Positions 1 through 10,324 of a stretch of DNA of 64,000 bases are shown here, in pieces. The stretch comes from Sabellastarte sp. h YS-2021. Taxonomy: Eukaryota > Annelida > Polychaeta > Sabellida > Sabellidae. The stretch lies in the NCBI GenBank assembly GCA_964017235.1, contig OZ024927.1, positions 49,233,293 to 49,297,292 on the forward strand. Reading direction: 5' to 3'. The notes under the pieces are model-generated. The model was not told the origin of the DNA and searched no databases. It saw only the letters and a list, made by a program, of their open reading frames with translations. Position 1 is the first letter of the stretch; every line of letters begins with the position of its first letter. A program made the translations under genes and the position numbers.

Positions 1-1095
1 GTTATTCAGCTACTTTTTTCATAGCTACAACATGGTGAGTAACTTGGGTGTCTGTCTCAATAGCTAAGTGAGTCATAGCTACTTTTGGGCTTTTCAGTAA
101 CTTCCATCATGAGTAAAATCACTTGTAACTTGAAAACTATTGCATTTACACAATTTTATATAAATATGTTATTCAGCTACTTTTGGGTCAGCTATAACAT
201 AGTAAAATTTCAGACCTGTAGCTCATGGCATAGCTGAGTAATAGCTACTTTTAGGTTATCACTGTTGAGTAAATTACTTATAACTTCAAAAGTATTACAT
301 TTAGAGTATTTTGTTTCAATATGAGTATTTTGTTTCAATATGTTATTCACCTATTTCGGAGTCAGCTATAACATAGTGAAGTTCCAGACCTGTGGCTCAT
401 TGCATAGCTGAGTAATAGCTACTTTGAAGTTCACACTGGTGAGTAAATCAGTTGTAATTGGAAAACTATTGCATTTACAGAAATTTGTGTAAATATGTTA
501 TTCAGCTACTTTTGGGTCAGCTATAACATAGTGAAATTACAGACCTGTAGCTCATGGCACAACTGAGCAATAGCTATTTTCAGGTACTGACTGTTGAGTA
601 AATGACTTGTAACTTGAAAAATATTGTATTTGGAGTATTTTGTTAAAATATGTTGTTCACCTACTTTTGGGTCAGCTATAACATCGAGAAATTACAGACT
701 TATAGCTCATGGCATAGCTGAGCAATAGCTATTTTCAGGTTCTCACTATTGAGTAAATCAGTTGTAACTTGAAAACTATTGCATTTACAGTATTTTGCTT
801 AAATATGTTGTTCACCTAATTTTGGGTCAGCTATAACATAGAAAAAATCCAGACATGTAGCTCATTGTATAGCTGAGTAATAGCTACTTTGAGGTGATCA
901 CTGTTGAGTAAATCAGTTATAATGTGAAAACTATTACATTTACAGTATTTTGTTTAAATATGTTATTCACATAATTTTTAGTCAGCTATAACAGAGTGAA
1001 ATTGCAGACCTCTATGTCATGGCATAGTTTACCAGTATCTACTTTCAGGTTCTCACTGTTGAGTAAATCATTGTATCCACTGGATAGCCGCAGCG
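1..1095. repeat. 155-bp satellite array A (left end cut by window)
   Basis: Diverged tandem units of about 155 bp. Each carries the same ordered words: 'ttattcagctacttttgggt', 'cagctataacatag', 'cagacctgtagctcat', 'gctgagtaatagctac' and 'gttgagtaaat'. The same unit recurs at 4740-7690. The first ~120 bases, with the distinctive 'caatagctaagtgagt' stretch, match 4790-4920 almost base for base, so both arrays begin with the same leader. The short open frames here are not coding. Confidence 0.85.
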
Positions 1096-1195
1096 TGTAG
1101 AGAGATTTCACCATTACCGCTCTAACGAAAAAAAATATTATAGCTAGCCTTCTCAAGTTTGCAAGGTATATTAGAGGGTGCACCACAGTATTCTA

Positions 1196-2246
1196 TTGGT
1201 AGGCTTTATATCTAAATTAGGCCTGTGGCTAAATTACTTGCCTACTAAAAATGAGTAATTCTGCATTTTCTCTAAAAGTATTGCAGATAGCAAATTTTTC
1301 TTAAATAACTCATTCACCTACTTTTGGGAGAGCTTTCACATGCTGAAGTTCCAGATCTGTAGGTAATTACTCACCTACTCAAAATGAGTAAATGCGAATT
1401 ATCTCTAAAAGTATTGCAGATAGCCAATTTTTCTCAAATAACTCTTTCACCTACTTTTGGGATAGCTTTCACTTGGTGAAGTTTCAGACCCGTAGGTAAT
1501 TACTCACCTACTGAAAATGAGTAAATGCAAATTATCTCTAAAAGTATTCCCGATAGCCAATTTTTGTCAAATAACTCCTTCGCCTACTTTTGGGAGAGCT
1601 TTCACTTGGTGAATTTTCAGACCCGTAGGTAATTACTCACCTACTCAAAATGAGTAAATGCAAATTATCTCTAAAAGTATTGTAGATAGCCTATTTTTCT
1701 CAAGTAACTCATTTGCCTACTTTTGGTAGAGCTTTCACTCGGTGAAGTTTCAGACCCGTAGGTAATTACTCACCTACTGAAAATGAGTAAATGCAAATTA
1801 TCTCTAAAAGTATTCCCGATAGCCAATTTTTGTCAAATAACTCCTTCACCTACTTTTGGGAGACCTTTCACTTGGTGAAGTTTCAGACCTGTAGCTAATT
1901 ATTCACCTACTCAAAATGAGTAAATGCTAATTATCTCTAAAAGTATTGCAGATATCCAATTCTTATCAAATAACTCATTCATCTACTTTTGGGAGAGCTT
2001 TCACTTGGTGAATTTTCAGATCCGTAGGTAATTACTCACCTACTCAAAATGAGTAAATGCAAATTATCTCTAAAAGTATTGTAGATAGCCAATTTTTCTC
2101 AAATAACTCATTCGCCTACTTTTGGGAGAGCTTTCACTTGCTGAAGTTTCAGACCCGTAGCTAATTATTCACCTACTCAAAATGAGTAAATGCGAATTAT
2201 CTCTAGAAGTATTGCAGATAGCCAGTATTTCTCAAATAACTCATTA
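1196..2246. repeat. 132-bp tandem array related to the 155-bp satellite
   Basis: About eight tandem units with a spacing of ~132 bp, measured between successive 'cctacttttggga' words. Each unit holds 'ctcacctactcaaaatgagt', 'aattatctctaaaagtattg' and 'gctttcacttggtgaa'. The unit keeps the satellite order (ctacttttggg, then agct, then cagacc, then gagtaaat) but is shorter, so it looks like a deleted derivative of the 155-bp unit. No coding potential is seen. Confidence 0.85.
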
Positions 2247-2460
2247 ATATGAAAACAACTTATAGGAAGTCATGGGCTGCAAGTCTTTTCATGTGGTCAG
2301 ATTTGACCTTGGGCCCCTCCTGCTTATTATTGGTCCTAGAGGTTTGCAATGTGAAAACGACTTATAGGAAATCATGGGCTGCGAATCTTTCGATGTGGTC
2401 AGACTTCACCTTGGGCCCCTGCTACAGGGTCAAATAAGGTTAGCCAAACTTAAAAGTGCT
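2247..2460. repeat. Partial copies of the 146-bp unit
   Basis: One and a half units of the module found in full at 7700-8545. The hallmarks are 'aagtcatgggctg', 'tggtcagatttgacctt' and 'ttattattggtcctagaggt'. They follow the 132-bp array directly, in the same order as in the nested element at 4.3-8.8 kb. Confidence 0.75.
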
Positions 2461-2920
2461 TTCAGCTTGCTTATTAACGAAAAATGCTGTTTATCTTCTA
2501 AACTATGTTAGTTGGCCTTTGTCGGAGGATACATCCAGCATCTGGCCACAGATGCGTCCTTGGTCTAGTTATTTATGAGTCAGATGTTGTTTTGCTTGCT
2601 GTTATTAATCTTTTTGTTTTCCTTGTAAATTTATGTTATAACTCAAATAACTTAAACAGTATATCAAATTTTTTGGCGTGTTAATGTAAAGAAATATAAA
2701 AGATGAGATTTGTAATCTGATACTTACTCATTGTAAGGATATTACTGATATCATCTAGTCTCTCTAACCTATTAAGACTTTTATGGTGATTTATCTATGT
2801 ACTAGCATACCCTATGGCATGTGGAACAGGACCTTATTCAGAAATCATGTGACCATAAAACAAGCATAGGTTGTTTGTTAACCGCCTGATTACTGACATC
2901 ACCAATATTGTATTTAGGTG
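2461..2920. other. Unannotated AT-rich stretch
   Basis: No open frame, RNA gene or repeat boundary can be supported here. It probably includes the right end of the first satellite-bearing element, and any LINE sequence too decayed to recognise. Confidence 0.5.
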
Positions 2921-2924
2921 TTCA

Positions 2925-4303
2925 TATTATTGATGCTAGCAATACTGCATTCAGCTATCAAACACAGGTCACCCTCTAAATCGTGTTTATTAGATCCATG
3001 GCCCACATTTCTAGTTAAGGAATGTATAGATATTTTACTGCCCTCTGTTACCAGGCTTGTTAACTGCTCATTGTCAGAAGGTGTTGTACCTGATGAGTTT
3101 AAGAAGGCTATTGTAACGCCATTGATTAAAAAGTCATCACTACCACCCAATGACTTAGAAAACTACAGGCCTGTTTCAGGGCTGCGTTTCATATCGAAAC
3201 TTGTTGAACGTGTTGCTGCTTCTCAATTGAATGACAATGTCAGTTTGAACGGACTATAGAATGTCAGGCAGTCTGCCTATAAACTAGGTCGCTCAACTGA
3301 ATCTGCATTACTTTCAATCGAGAATGATGTTCATCTGGCTTTTGCTAAATGTGAGGCTACTGCTGTTGTTCTCTTGAATCAATCAGCAGCGTTCGATACT
3401 ATTGACCATGATATGCTTCTTGATTCTCTTAGCTCCTGGTTTGGTGTTGGCGGGGTTGTCCTCGATTGGTTCAAGTCTTATCTCTAAGTATGGTGTGCCT
3501 CAAGGCTCTGTCCTGGGGCCAATCCTTTTTTCACTCTATACTACTCCGCTGAGTAAAGTCATACAGAGTCATCCTGGTATTAGTTTCCAGTTCTACACTG
3601 ATGACACACAATTGTATGTGCATCTCGCACATAAAAATGTTGCCTCAGCCCTTGATAAGCTGTCACGCTGCCTAGAAGACGTTAAGAGATGACTCTCTAC
3701 ACATAAGCTTAAGCTAAATCCTGATAAGACCGAATTCATTGTGTTTGGCTCTAAGTCTCAGTGTGAAAAACTTAATCACTCCGTCCCAGTCAGTAATCTT
3801 ATATCACTAGTAGATGCAGTTAGAAACCTTGGTGTCTGGTTTGATTCAGATTTCTCATTCTCTTGCCATGTTATGAAGGTCTGCAGGCTTGTTTTGCTCA
3901 TGTCCGGGATCTTAAGCGACTCCGAGGACATCTGACACATGAAGCTGCCCTTATGGCAGCCAATGCTCTGGTCGGAAGTCGTCTTGATTACTGTAACTCT
4001 CTGTTCAGAGGTCTCTCAGCTCTGGATCTGCGCAAACTTCAATGTGTTCAGAACAGTCTTGCCAGAATTGTGGCCAACACCACCAGGTATTCACACATCA
4101 CTCCAGTTAGAAAAGCACTACATTGGTTGCCGATTAAGTACCATTCTATCTTTAAGACTGCCGTGCTTGTGTATAAGTTCCTACACAGTGGTAAACCCAA
4201 ATACTGTGAACCCTTTCTGATACCGAGACCTAGTGCATATAACACTCGTCGAAGTCAATCTGATGGCACGTTTCTTGAGGTTCCCCACTTTGCTTCAGTT
4301 TTT
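2925..4303 (+). mobile_element. CR1/L2-like LINE, reverse transcriptase part, interrupted copy
   Basis: Degenerate reverse transcriptase of a non-LTR retrotransposon. In order, across stops and a frame change, it shows 'KSCLLDPWPTFLVKECIDIL', 'PLIKKSSLPPNDLENYRPVS', 'AAFDTID', 'YGVPQGSVLGPILFSLYT', the catalytic box as 'FYTDDTQLY' (Y-T-D-D where the family usually has YADD), 'KLKLNPDKTEF' and 'LDYCNSLFRGL'. In-frame stops fall near 3257, 3487 and 3690, so it is dead. The endonuclease half is missing (5' truncation). The protein breaks off at 'FLEVPHFASV' near 4300 and resumes at ~8801, so a later element has inserted into it. Confidence 0.88.
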
Positions 4304-4344
4304 ATGTCAGCTGACTTGTCAGTCAGCTGACATTATGTCGTCAC

Positions 4345-4392
4345 TCTGCGGCGTGGGCGTACGCGTACGCGTCCGCGTACGCGTCCGCGTGA
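4345..4392. repeat. CpG-dense (cgtacg/cgtccg) short tandem run
   Basis: A run alternating 'cgtacg' and 'cgtccg' sits ~45 bp inside the left end of the nested element, in otherwise CpG-poor DNA. It looks like a microsatellite inside the element's 5' region. Confidence 0.8.
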
Positions 4393-4739
4393 ACAACTTC
4401 TCCTCCAAAACTACAAGGCCTAGAGACGTACTGTTTTTTTTAAAAGATACCTTATCTATCGAGGATGAAAAATTGTTCAAGGCATGCAAATCTGTCTGTT
4501 CGTCTGTTTGCTAGAGACATTACAAGGGGGGTACCCCCACCAAAAGTGTAAAAATTTCAACACTTAATCACAATTTTCTCAGTGACTATTGCAGGGATTT
4601 CTCTCATATCTTGCATATATGTACTAGGCCACAGGTAGATTCTCTTGTGTGAGTATGAGACCTGGATCTGTCTTACTTTTTTTTTAATAAATTTTTTTAA
4701 TAATTTTTAATGCATTAAAATTCATGAAATCATGCACAA

Positions 4740-7695
4740 AATCATTTATAACTTGAAAAGTGTTGCATTTAGAGCATTTTGTTAAAATATGTTATTCAGC
4801 TACTTTTTGCATAGCTACAATATGGTGAGTAAGTTGGGTGCCTGTCTCAATAGCTAAGTGAGTAATAGCTACTTTTGGGCTTTTCAGTAACTTCCATCAT
4901 GAGTAAAATCACTTGTAACTTAAAAACTATTGCATTTAGAGAATTTCGTATAAATATGTTATTCAGCTACTTTTGGGTCAGCTATAACATAGTGAAATTT
5001 CAGACCTGTAGCTCATGGCATAGCTGAGTAATAGCTACTTTTAGGTTATCACTGTTGAGTAAATCGCTTATAACTTGAAAACTATTGCATTTAGAGAATT
5101 TCGTATAAATATGTTATTCAGCTACTTTTGGGTCAGCTATAACATAGTAAAATTTCAGACCTGTAGCTCATGGCATAGCTGAGTAATAGCTACTTTTAGG
5201 TTATCACTGTTGAGTAAATCGCTTATAACTTGGAAACTATTGCATTTAGAGTATTTTGTTTCAATATGTTATTCACCTATTTTGGGATCAGCTATAACAT
5301 AGTGAAGTTTCAGATCTGTGGCTCATTGCATAGCTGAGTAATAGCTACTTTGAAGTTCTCACTATTGAGTAAATTACTTGTAACTTAAAACCTATTGCAT
5401 TTAGAGAATTTCGTATAAATATGTTATTCAGCTACTTTTGGGCCAGCTATAACATAGTGAAATTTCAGATCTGTAGGTCATGGCATAGCCGAGTAATAGC
5501 TACTTTGAAGTTCTCACTATTGAGTAAATCAGTTGTAATTGGAAAACTATTGCATTTACAGAATTTCGTATAAATATGTTATTCAGCTACTTTTGGGTCA
5601 GCTATAACATAGTAAAATTTCAGACCTGTAGCTCATGGCATAGCTGAGTAATAGCTACTTTTAGGTCATCACTATTGAGTAAATCGGTTGTAACTTGAAA
5701 ACTATTGCATTTACAGTATTTTGCTTAAATATGTTGTTCACCTACTTTTGGGTCAGCTATAACATAGTAAAATTTCAGACCTGTAGCTCATTGCATAGCT
5801 GAGTAATAACTACTTTGAGGTTCTCACTATTGAGTAAATCAGTTGTAATTGCAAAAGTATTGCATTTAGAGAATTTCGTATAAATATGTTATTCAGCTAC
5901 TTTTGGGCCAGCTATAACATAGTGAAATTTCAGATCTGTAGGTCATGGCACAGCTGAGTAATAGCTACTTTGAAGTTCTCACTATTGAGTAAATCAGTTG
6001 TAATTGGAAAACTATTGCATTTAGAGAATTTAGTATAAATATGTTATTCAGCTACTTTTGGGTCAGCTATAACATAGTAAAATTTCAGACCTGTAGCTCA
6101 TGGCATAGCTGAGTAATAGCTACTTTTAGGTCATCACTATTGAGTAAATCGGTTGTAACTTGAAAACTATTGCATTTACAGTATTTTGCTTAAATATGTT
6201 GTTCACCTACTTTTGGGTCAGCTATAACATAGTAAAATTTCAGACCTGTAGCTCATTGCATAGCTGAGTAATAACTACTTTGAGGTTCTCACTATTGAGT
6301 AAATCAGATGTAATTGCAAAACTATTGCATTTAGAGAATTTAGTATAAATATGTTATTCAGCTACTTTTGGGTCAGCTATAACATAGTAAAATTTCAGAC
6401 CTGTAGCTCATGGCATAGCTGAGTAATAGCTACTTTTAGGTCATCACTATTGAGTAAATCAGTTGTAACTTGAAAACTATTGCATGTACAGTATTTTGCT
6501 TAATATGTTGTTCACCTACTTTTGGGTCAGCTATAACATAGTAAAATTTCAGACCTGTAGCTCATGGCATAGCTGAGTAATAGCTACTTTGAGGTTATCA
6601 CTGTTGAGTAAATCGCTTATAACTTGGAAATTATTGCATTTAGAGTATTTTGTTTCAATATGTTATTCACCTATTTTGGGGTCAGCTATAACATAGTGAA
6701 GTTCCAGACCTGTGACTCATTGCATAGCTGAGTAATAGCTACTTTGAAGTTCTCAATGTTGAGCAAATCACTTATAATTTGAAAACTATTGCATTTAGAG
6801 AATTTAGTATAAATATGTTATTCAGCTACTTTTGGGTCAGCTATAACATAGTAAAATTTCACACCTGTAGCTCATGGCATACCTGAGTAATAGCTACTTT
6901 TAGGTTATCACTGTTGAGTAAATCACTTATAACTTGGAAACTATTGCATTTAGAGTATTTTGTTGCAATATGTTATTCACCTATTTTGGGGTCAGCTATA
7001 ACATAGTGAAGTTCCAGACCTGTGGCTCATTGCATAGCTGAGTAATAGCTACTTTGAAGTTCTCACTGTTGAGTAAATCAGTTGTAATTGGAAAACTATT
7101 GCCTTTACAGAATTTTGTTTAAATATGTTATTCAGCTACTTTTGGGTCAGCTATAACATAGTGAAATTACAGACCTGTAGCTCATGGCACAACTGAGCAA
7201 TAGCTATTCTCAGTCACTGACTGTTGAGTAAATCGGCTATAACTTGAAAAATATTGCATTTGGAGTATTTTGTTAAAATATATTGTTGACCTACTTTTGG
7301 GTTAGCTATAACATAGTGAAATTACAGACCTATAGCTCATGGCATAGCGGAGCAATAGCTATTTTCAGGTTCTCACTATTGAGTAAATCAGTTGTAACTT
7401 GGAAACTATGGCATTTACAGTATTTTGCTTAAATATGTTGTTCACCTACTTTTAGGTCAGCTATAACAGAGCAAAAATTCAGACATGTAGCTCATTGCAT
7501 AGCTGAGTAATAGTTACTTTGAGGTTCTCACTCTTGAGTAAATCAGTAGTAACTTGAAAACTATTACATTTAGAGTATTTTGTTAAATATGTTATTCACA
7601 GACGTTTTGGTCAGCTATAACATAGTGAAATTGCAGACCTCTATGTCATGGCATAGCTGAGCAATAGCTTCTTTCAGGCTCTCACTGTTGAGTAA
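4740..7695. repeat. 155-bp satellite array B with higher-order structure
   Basis: About 19 units of 155 bp. Successive 'attcagctac' or 'attcacctat' words fall at 4961, 5116, 5271 and 5426, exactly 155 apart. Variants recur in blocks: the 'gggccagctataac...cagatctgtaggtc' variant is at 5441 and again at 5906, exactly 465 bp (three units) apart, with the same two variants between. That is a higher-order repeat. No coding potential is seen. Confidence 0.9.
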
Positions 7696-7699
7696 ATCA

Positions 7700-8545
7700 T
7701 TGTATCCAACCTGTAGGAAATCATGGGCTGGGAATCTGTTAATATGGTCCGATTTGACCTTGGAACCCTCCTTCAAGGTCAAATGAGGATAGCCAAACAT
7801 AAAAGTGCTTATAACTCGCTTATTATTGGTCCTAGAGGTTTGGAATGAAAACCAACCTATAGAAAATCATGAGCTGGGAATTTTTTGGTGTGGTCGGATT
7901 TCACCTTGGACCCCTCCTTCAAGGTCAAATGAGGATAGCCAAACTTAAAAGTGCTTATAACTCGCTATTATTGGTCCTAGAGGTTTGGAATGGAAAACCA
8001 ACCTATAGAAAATCATGGGCTGGGAATCTTTTGGTGTGGTCAGATTTCACCTTAGACCCCTCCTTCCAGGTCAAACGAAGATAGCCAAACTTAAAGTGCT
8101 TATAACTCGCGTATTATTGGTCTTGGAGGTTTGGGATGGTAAACCAACATATAGGAAATCATGGGCTGGGATTCTTTTGGTGTGGTCAGATTTGACCTGG
8201 GACCCCTCCTTCAAGGTCAATTGAGGATAGCCAAACTTACAATTGCTTAGAACTCGCTTATTATTGGTCCTACAGGTTTGGGATGGTAAACAAGCTACAG
8301 GAAATCATGGGCTGGGAATTTTTTTGTGTGGTCGGATTTCACCTTGGACCCCTCCGTCAAGGTCAAACAAGGATAGCCAAACTTAAAAAGTGCCTATGAC
8401 TCACTTATTATTGGTCCGAGAGGTTTGGCATGGTAAACCATCCTAAATTCTTTGGCTGGGAATCTTTTGCTATGGTCAGATTTGACCTTTGGACCCCTTC
8501 TTTATGGTCGAACGAGGATATTGCATTTATAGTATTTCTTTAAAT
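7700..8545. repeat. 146-bp tandem array
   Basis: About five to six units of ~146 bp. Each has 'aaatcatgggctgggaatct', 'tggtcagatttcacctt', a short inverted pair (gacctt...aaggtc) and 'ttattattggtcctagaggt'. The array follows the 155-bp array directly. Related units occur at 2247-2460, 21690-22090 (reverse) and 46340-47860. The open frames through it are repeat translations, not genes. Confidence 0.85.
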
Positions 8546-8772
8546 ATTTTTAACCTACTTTTTACACTTAAACAATTACCTTGTTACTTTATTTCATAAT
8601 ATCATTTGCAGGGCACAACTTTTTTGTCCTTTTCTTCTGTCAGCTTCGGAATATCTTTCGAACATACTGTTCAGTTACCATTTACTGTATTTCTGTACTG
8701 CCCTTTCCCTGATAATTATGCTTTCCTCTCATTATCACCATCACAAATCAAAAACATTCAGTCAGCTGACAC

Positions 8773-8792
8773 AGTGCCCGTTCACGGGCACT
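8773..8792 (+). other. Terminal hairpin of the nested element
   Basis: Perfect 9-bp arms 'agtgcccgt' and 'acgggcact' with a 2-base loop. It lies eight bases inside the inferred right end of the 4.3-8.8 kb insertion, where Helitron-like elements carry their 3' hairpin. Confidence 0.75.
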
Positions 8793-8800
8793 CTCCTCTT

Positions 8801-9108
8801 GTTAAGTCTCGAAAGCATTTTGGACTCAGTTTTGCGTATGGCGCACCTATGATTTGGAATGACCTCCCTGACGAGGTCCGCTCTGCAAACTCACTTGCCT
8901 CCTTCAGGTCAAAGCTGAAGTCATACCTGTTTGGAAAAGCATATCCACCTTAAATTTCCAATCCCCTCGCTTTCTCCGTGGTGCTGACCCCTGCAATGTC
9001 TCTGGTTTATGAATATTGAACAATGTTTTTGTGTGATGTGCCTTAGAGTCTCTCTTTTGACAGAGATTAAGCGCTATAAAAGTGCTGTTAGAATTAGAAT
9101 TAGAATCA
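8801..9108 (+). mobile_element. 3' end of the interrupted CR1/L2-like LINE
   Basis: Continues the LINE protein from 4303: 'KHFGLSFAYGAPMIWNDLPD', then a basic stretch ending 'FGKAYPP' and a stop. A ~150-bp 3' UTR follows, with the family signature 'gagattaagcgctataaaag' and a short (agaatt)n tail at 9090-9107. The same terminus occurs at 40070-40110 (+) and, reversed, at 16990-17050. It ends only ~85 bp before a host exon. Confidence 0.88.
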
Positions 9109-9191
9109 CCTGCAGAGCTAAAATGAAAATACAAAGAAAACATATACTTTGCAGATCAGGATATAGTCTTTTTATGTTTTGTTTACCACAG

Positions 9192-9399
9192 TAATGGAGG
9201 ATTGGACCCCTGGTCAGGTGGGGGTGTACTGAAGGACCTCTCAGACAGCCTGGTGTCCATCTTCATACCTGAGGGAGCACATCACCTGGACTTGAGGGCG
9301 TCCAACCCACAGGACCCAGACTCTGTCGTGAAAGCTAGAGAGCAGGAGAAAACCATCATCAGGAGGTGGATCAAAGAGTACAGCTGTCAGACTTACATG
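9192..9399 (+). CDS. PRCP: PRCP-like serine carboxypeptidase, exon with catalytic Asp and His (gene partial)
   Basis: Antepenultimate exon of a peptidase family S28 gene (lysosomal Pro-X carboxypeptidase/DPP7 group), which cleaves after proline. It reads (S)'NGGLDPWSGGGVLKDL', then 'PEGAHHLDLR'. In human PRCP the Asp of LDPW and the His of AHHLDLR complete the catalytic triad (Ser179, Asp430, His455). The Ser lies in upstream exons outside this window or lost among the repeats. The acceptor is 'tttaccacag|t' in phase 2, so the split codon makes the expected Ser of SNG. The donor is 'acatg|gtgagt' (phase 0). Family members end soon after this point, but here the frame continues into two more exons. 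The match to the family is strong. The exact orthologue (PRCP against a relative) is less certain. Confidence 0.85.
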
Positions 9400-9700
9400 G
9401 TGAGTGACTTAACATAGTGCATCTGTCAGACTTATATGGGTAGTGAATCAATAAAGTGCAGCTGTCAGACTTAAAGGTAAATGGTTCCATACACTACAGC
9501 CATCAGATTTACATGTTTATTGTTTCAATATAGTACAGCCATGATACTTACACATCGTGTGATTCAATATGACACAGCTGTAAGACTTAAATGGTGAATA
9601 ATTCTGAAAAGTACAGCCCTCACTCTACAGCATGGTGGGTGGTTAACTATAGTAAATAGTAGAGTTGTCAGACTTGATTGTTGCTGGTGAAATAAAACTT
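9381..9700 (+). repeat. 39-bp minisatellite spanning the exon end and splice donor
   Basis: Units start at 9381, 9420, 9459, 9497, 9536, 9575 and 9614 (spacing 39, with one 38), plus a decayed unit at 9662. The consensus start is 'cagctgtcagacttacatgg'. The first unit is the last 19 coding bases of the exon plus its donor. Later units lie in the intron and keep possible donors, such as 'aaag|gtaaat' at 9474 and 'aatg|gtgaat'. Confidence 0.82.
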
Positions 9701-10021
9701 ATCTGTAAGACCAGTTGCATGGTAAATGAAGGGGTTAAATATGAAAAGACTGTCAGCCTGACATGGCAAGGGAAGGGGCTTTAATATGGAAAGGCTGTGG
9801 GTGAAGCATTGATATTGAGTTGTGGGGGTTAAAAGATTTTCTGTCTTAAATATGTATTGTATTATATTGAAATACAAAAAACATGTCACTGATTTTGTTC
9901 CCCAGAAAATTTCATGTAAATCAGAATAAATCATTCACAGTTCATATGTTTACAGTGACTTTTATTATGTAATTCACGTAGCCTAGAAATGTTACATAAA
10001 CTGTGTTCTTCTATCATTCAG

Positions 10022-10076
10022 GAGTATGTGATGGAGACTATGGATGTGGTTGGTGGGGGTGTCCGCATATTCAATG
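10022..10076 (+). CDS. PRCP: PRCP-like gene, penultimate exon
   Basis: A 55-base exon between 'tatcattcag|' and '|gtaaga'. It takes phase 0 from the previous exon and leaves one base for the next. It encodes 'EYVMETMDVVGGGVRIFN', a juxtamembrane linker between the peptidase domain and the membrane segment. Both splice sites are canonical and the phases fit on both sides. It has no recognisable domain. Confidence 0.7.
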
Positions 10077-10324
10077 GTAAGAATTCATTTCCAGCTTGAC
10101 TGGACTGAATAACTACAATTATACATGTAGGATAAATTAAAGAATCACAATTTTCATTTAAACAATTGAGAAATGTATTGAAACAGTTGTTTATGTTTGC
10201 TGTTTCAGTAATACTATTAGCGAGAAATGGTTTGTTCACCACAGCATATAAAATTCATCATTTCAACTAATCATTAAATTAGTAAACAAAACACATGTAT
10301 TTTGTGTAATGGCAGTAATATTTA

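Larger units (their letters stand above)
4304..8800. mobile_element. Non-autonomous Helitron/Helentron-like element carrying satellite arrays, inserted in a LINE
   Basis: A 4.5-kb insertion that splits the LINE protein between 'PHFASV' and 'KSRKHFG'. The apparent join lies between two T residues. The left end has two copies of the palindrome 'gtcagctgac' (4307-4316 and 4322-4331). The same word recurs near the right end (8761-8770), followed by a 9-bp-stem hairpin (8773-8792) eight bases before the edge. The 13-mer 'cagtcagctgaca' occurs at 4320-4332 and 8759-8771. Subterminal repeats, an internal tandem array, a hairpin near the 3' end and a T/T insertion are the described layout of Helentron-type HINE elements. 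No Rep/helicase is present. A satellite-bearing MITE is the alternative. Confidence 0.62.

Noticed and set aside
7869..8224. Repeated small 'proteins' with motifs such as SWAGNLLVWSDFTLDPSF
   Set aside because: They follow the 146-bp array period. The same words occur at 2.2 kb and reversed at 21.7 kb in non-coding elements.
4320..8771. 13-bp 'cagtcagctgaca' pair as a target-site duplication
   Set aside because: Alignment to the uninterrupted LINE copies puts the true edges outside these words (4303/8801), so they are subterminal repeats of the element.
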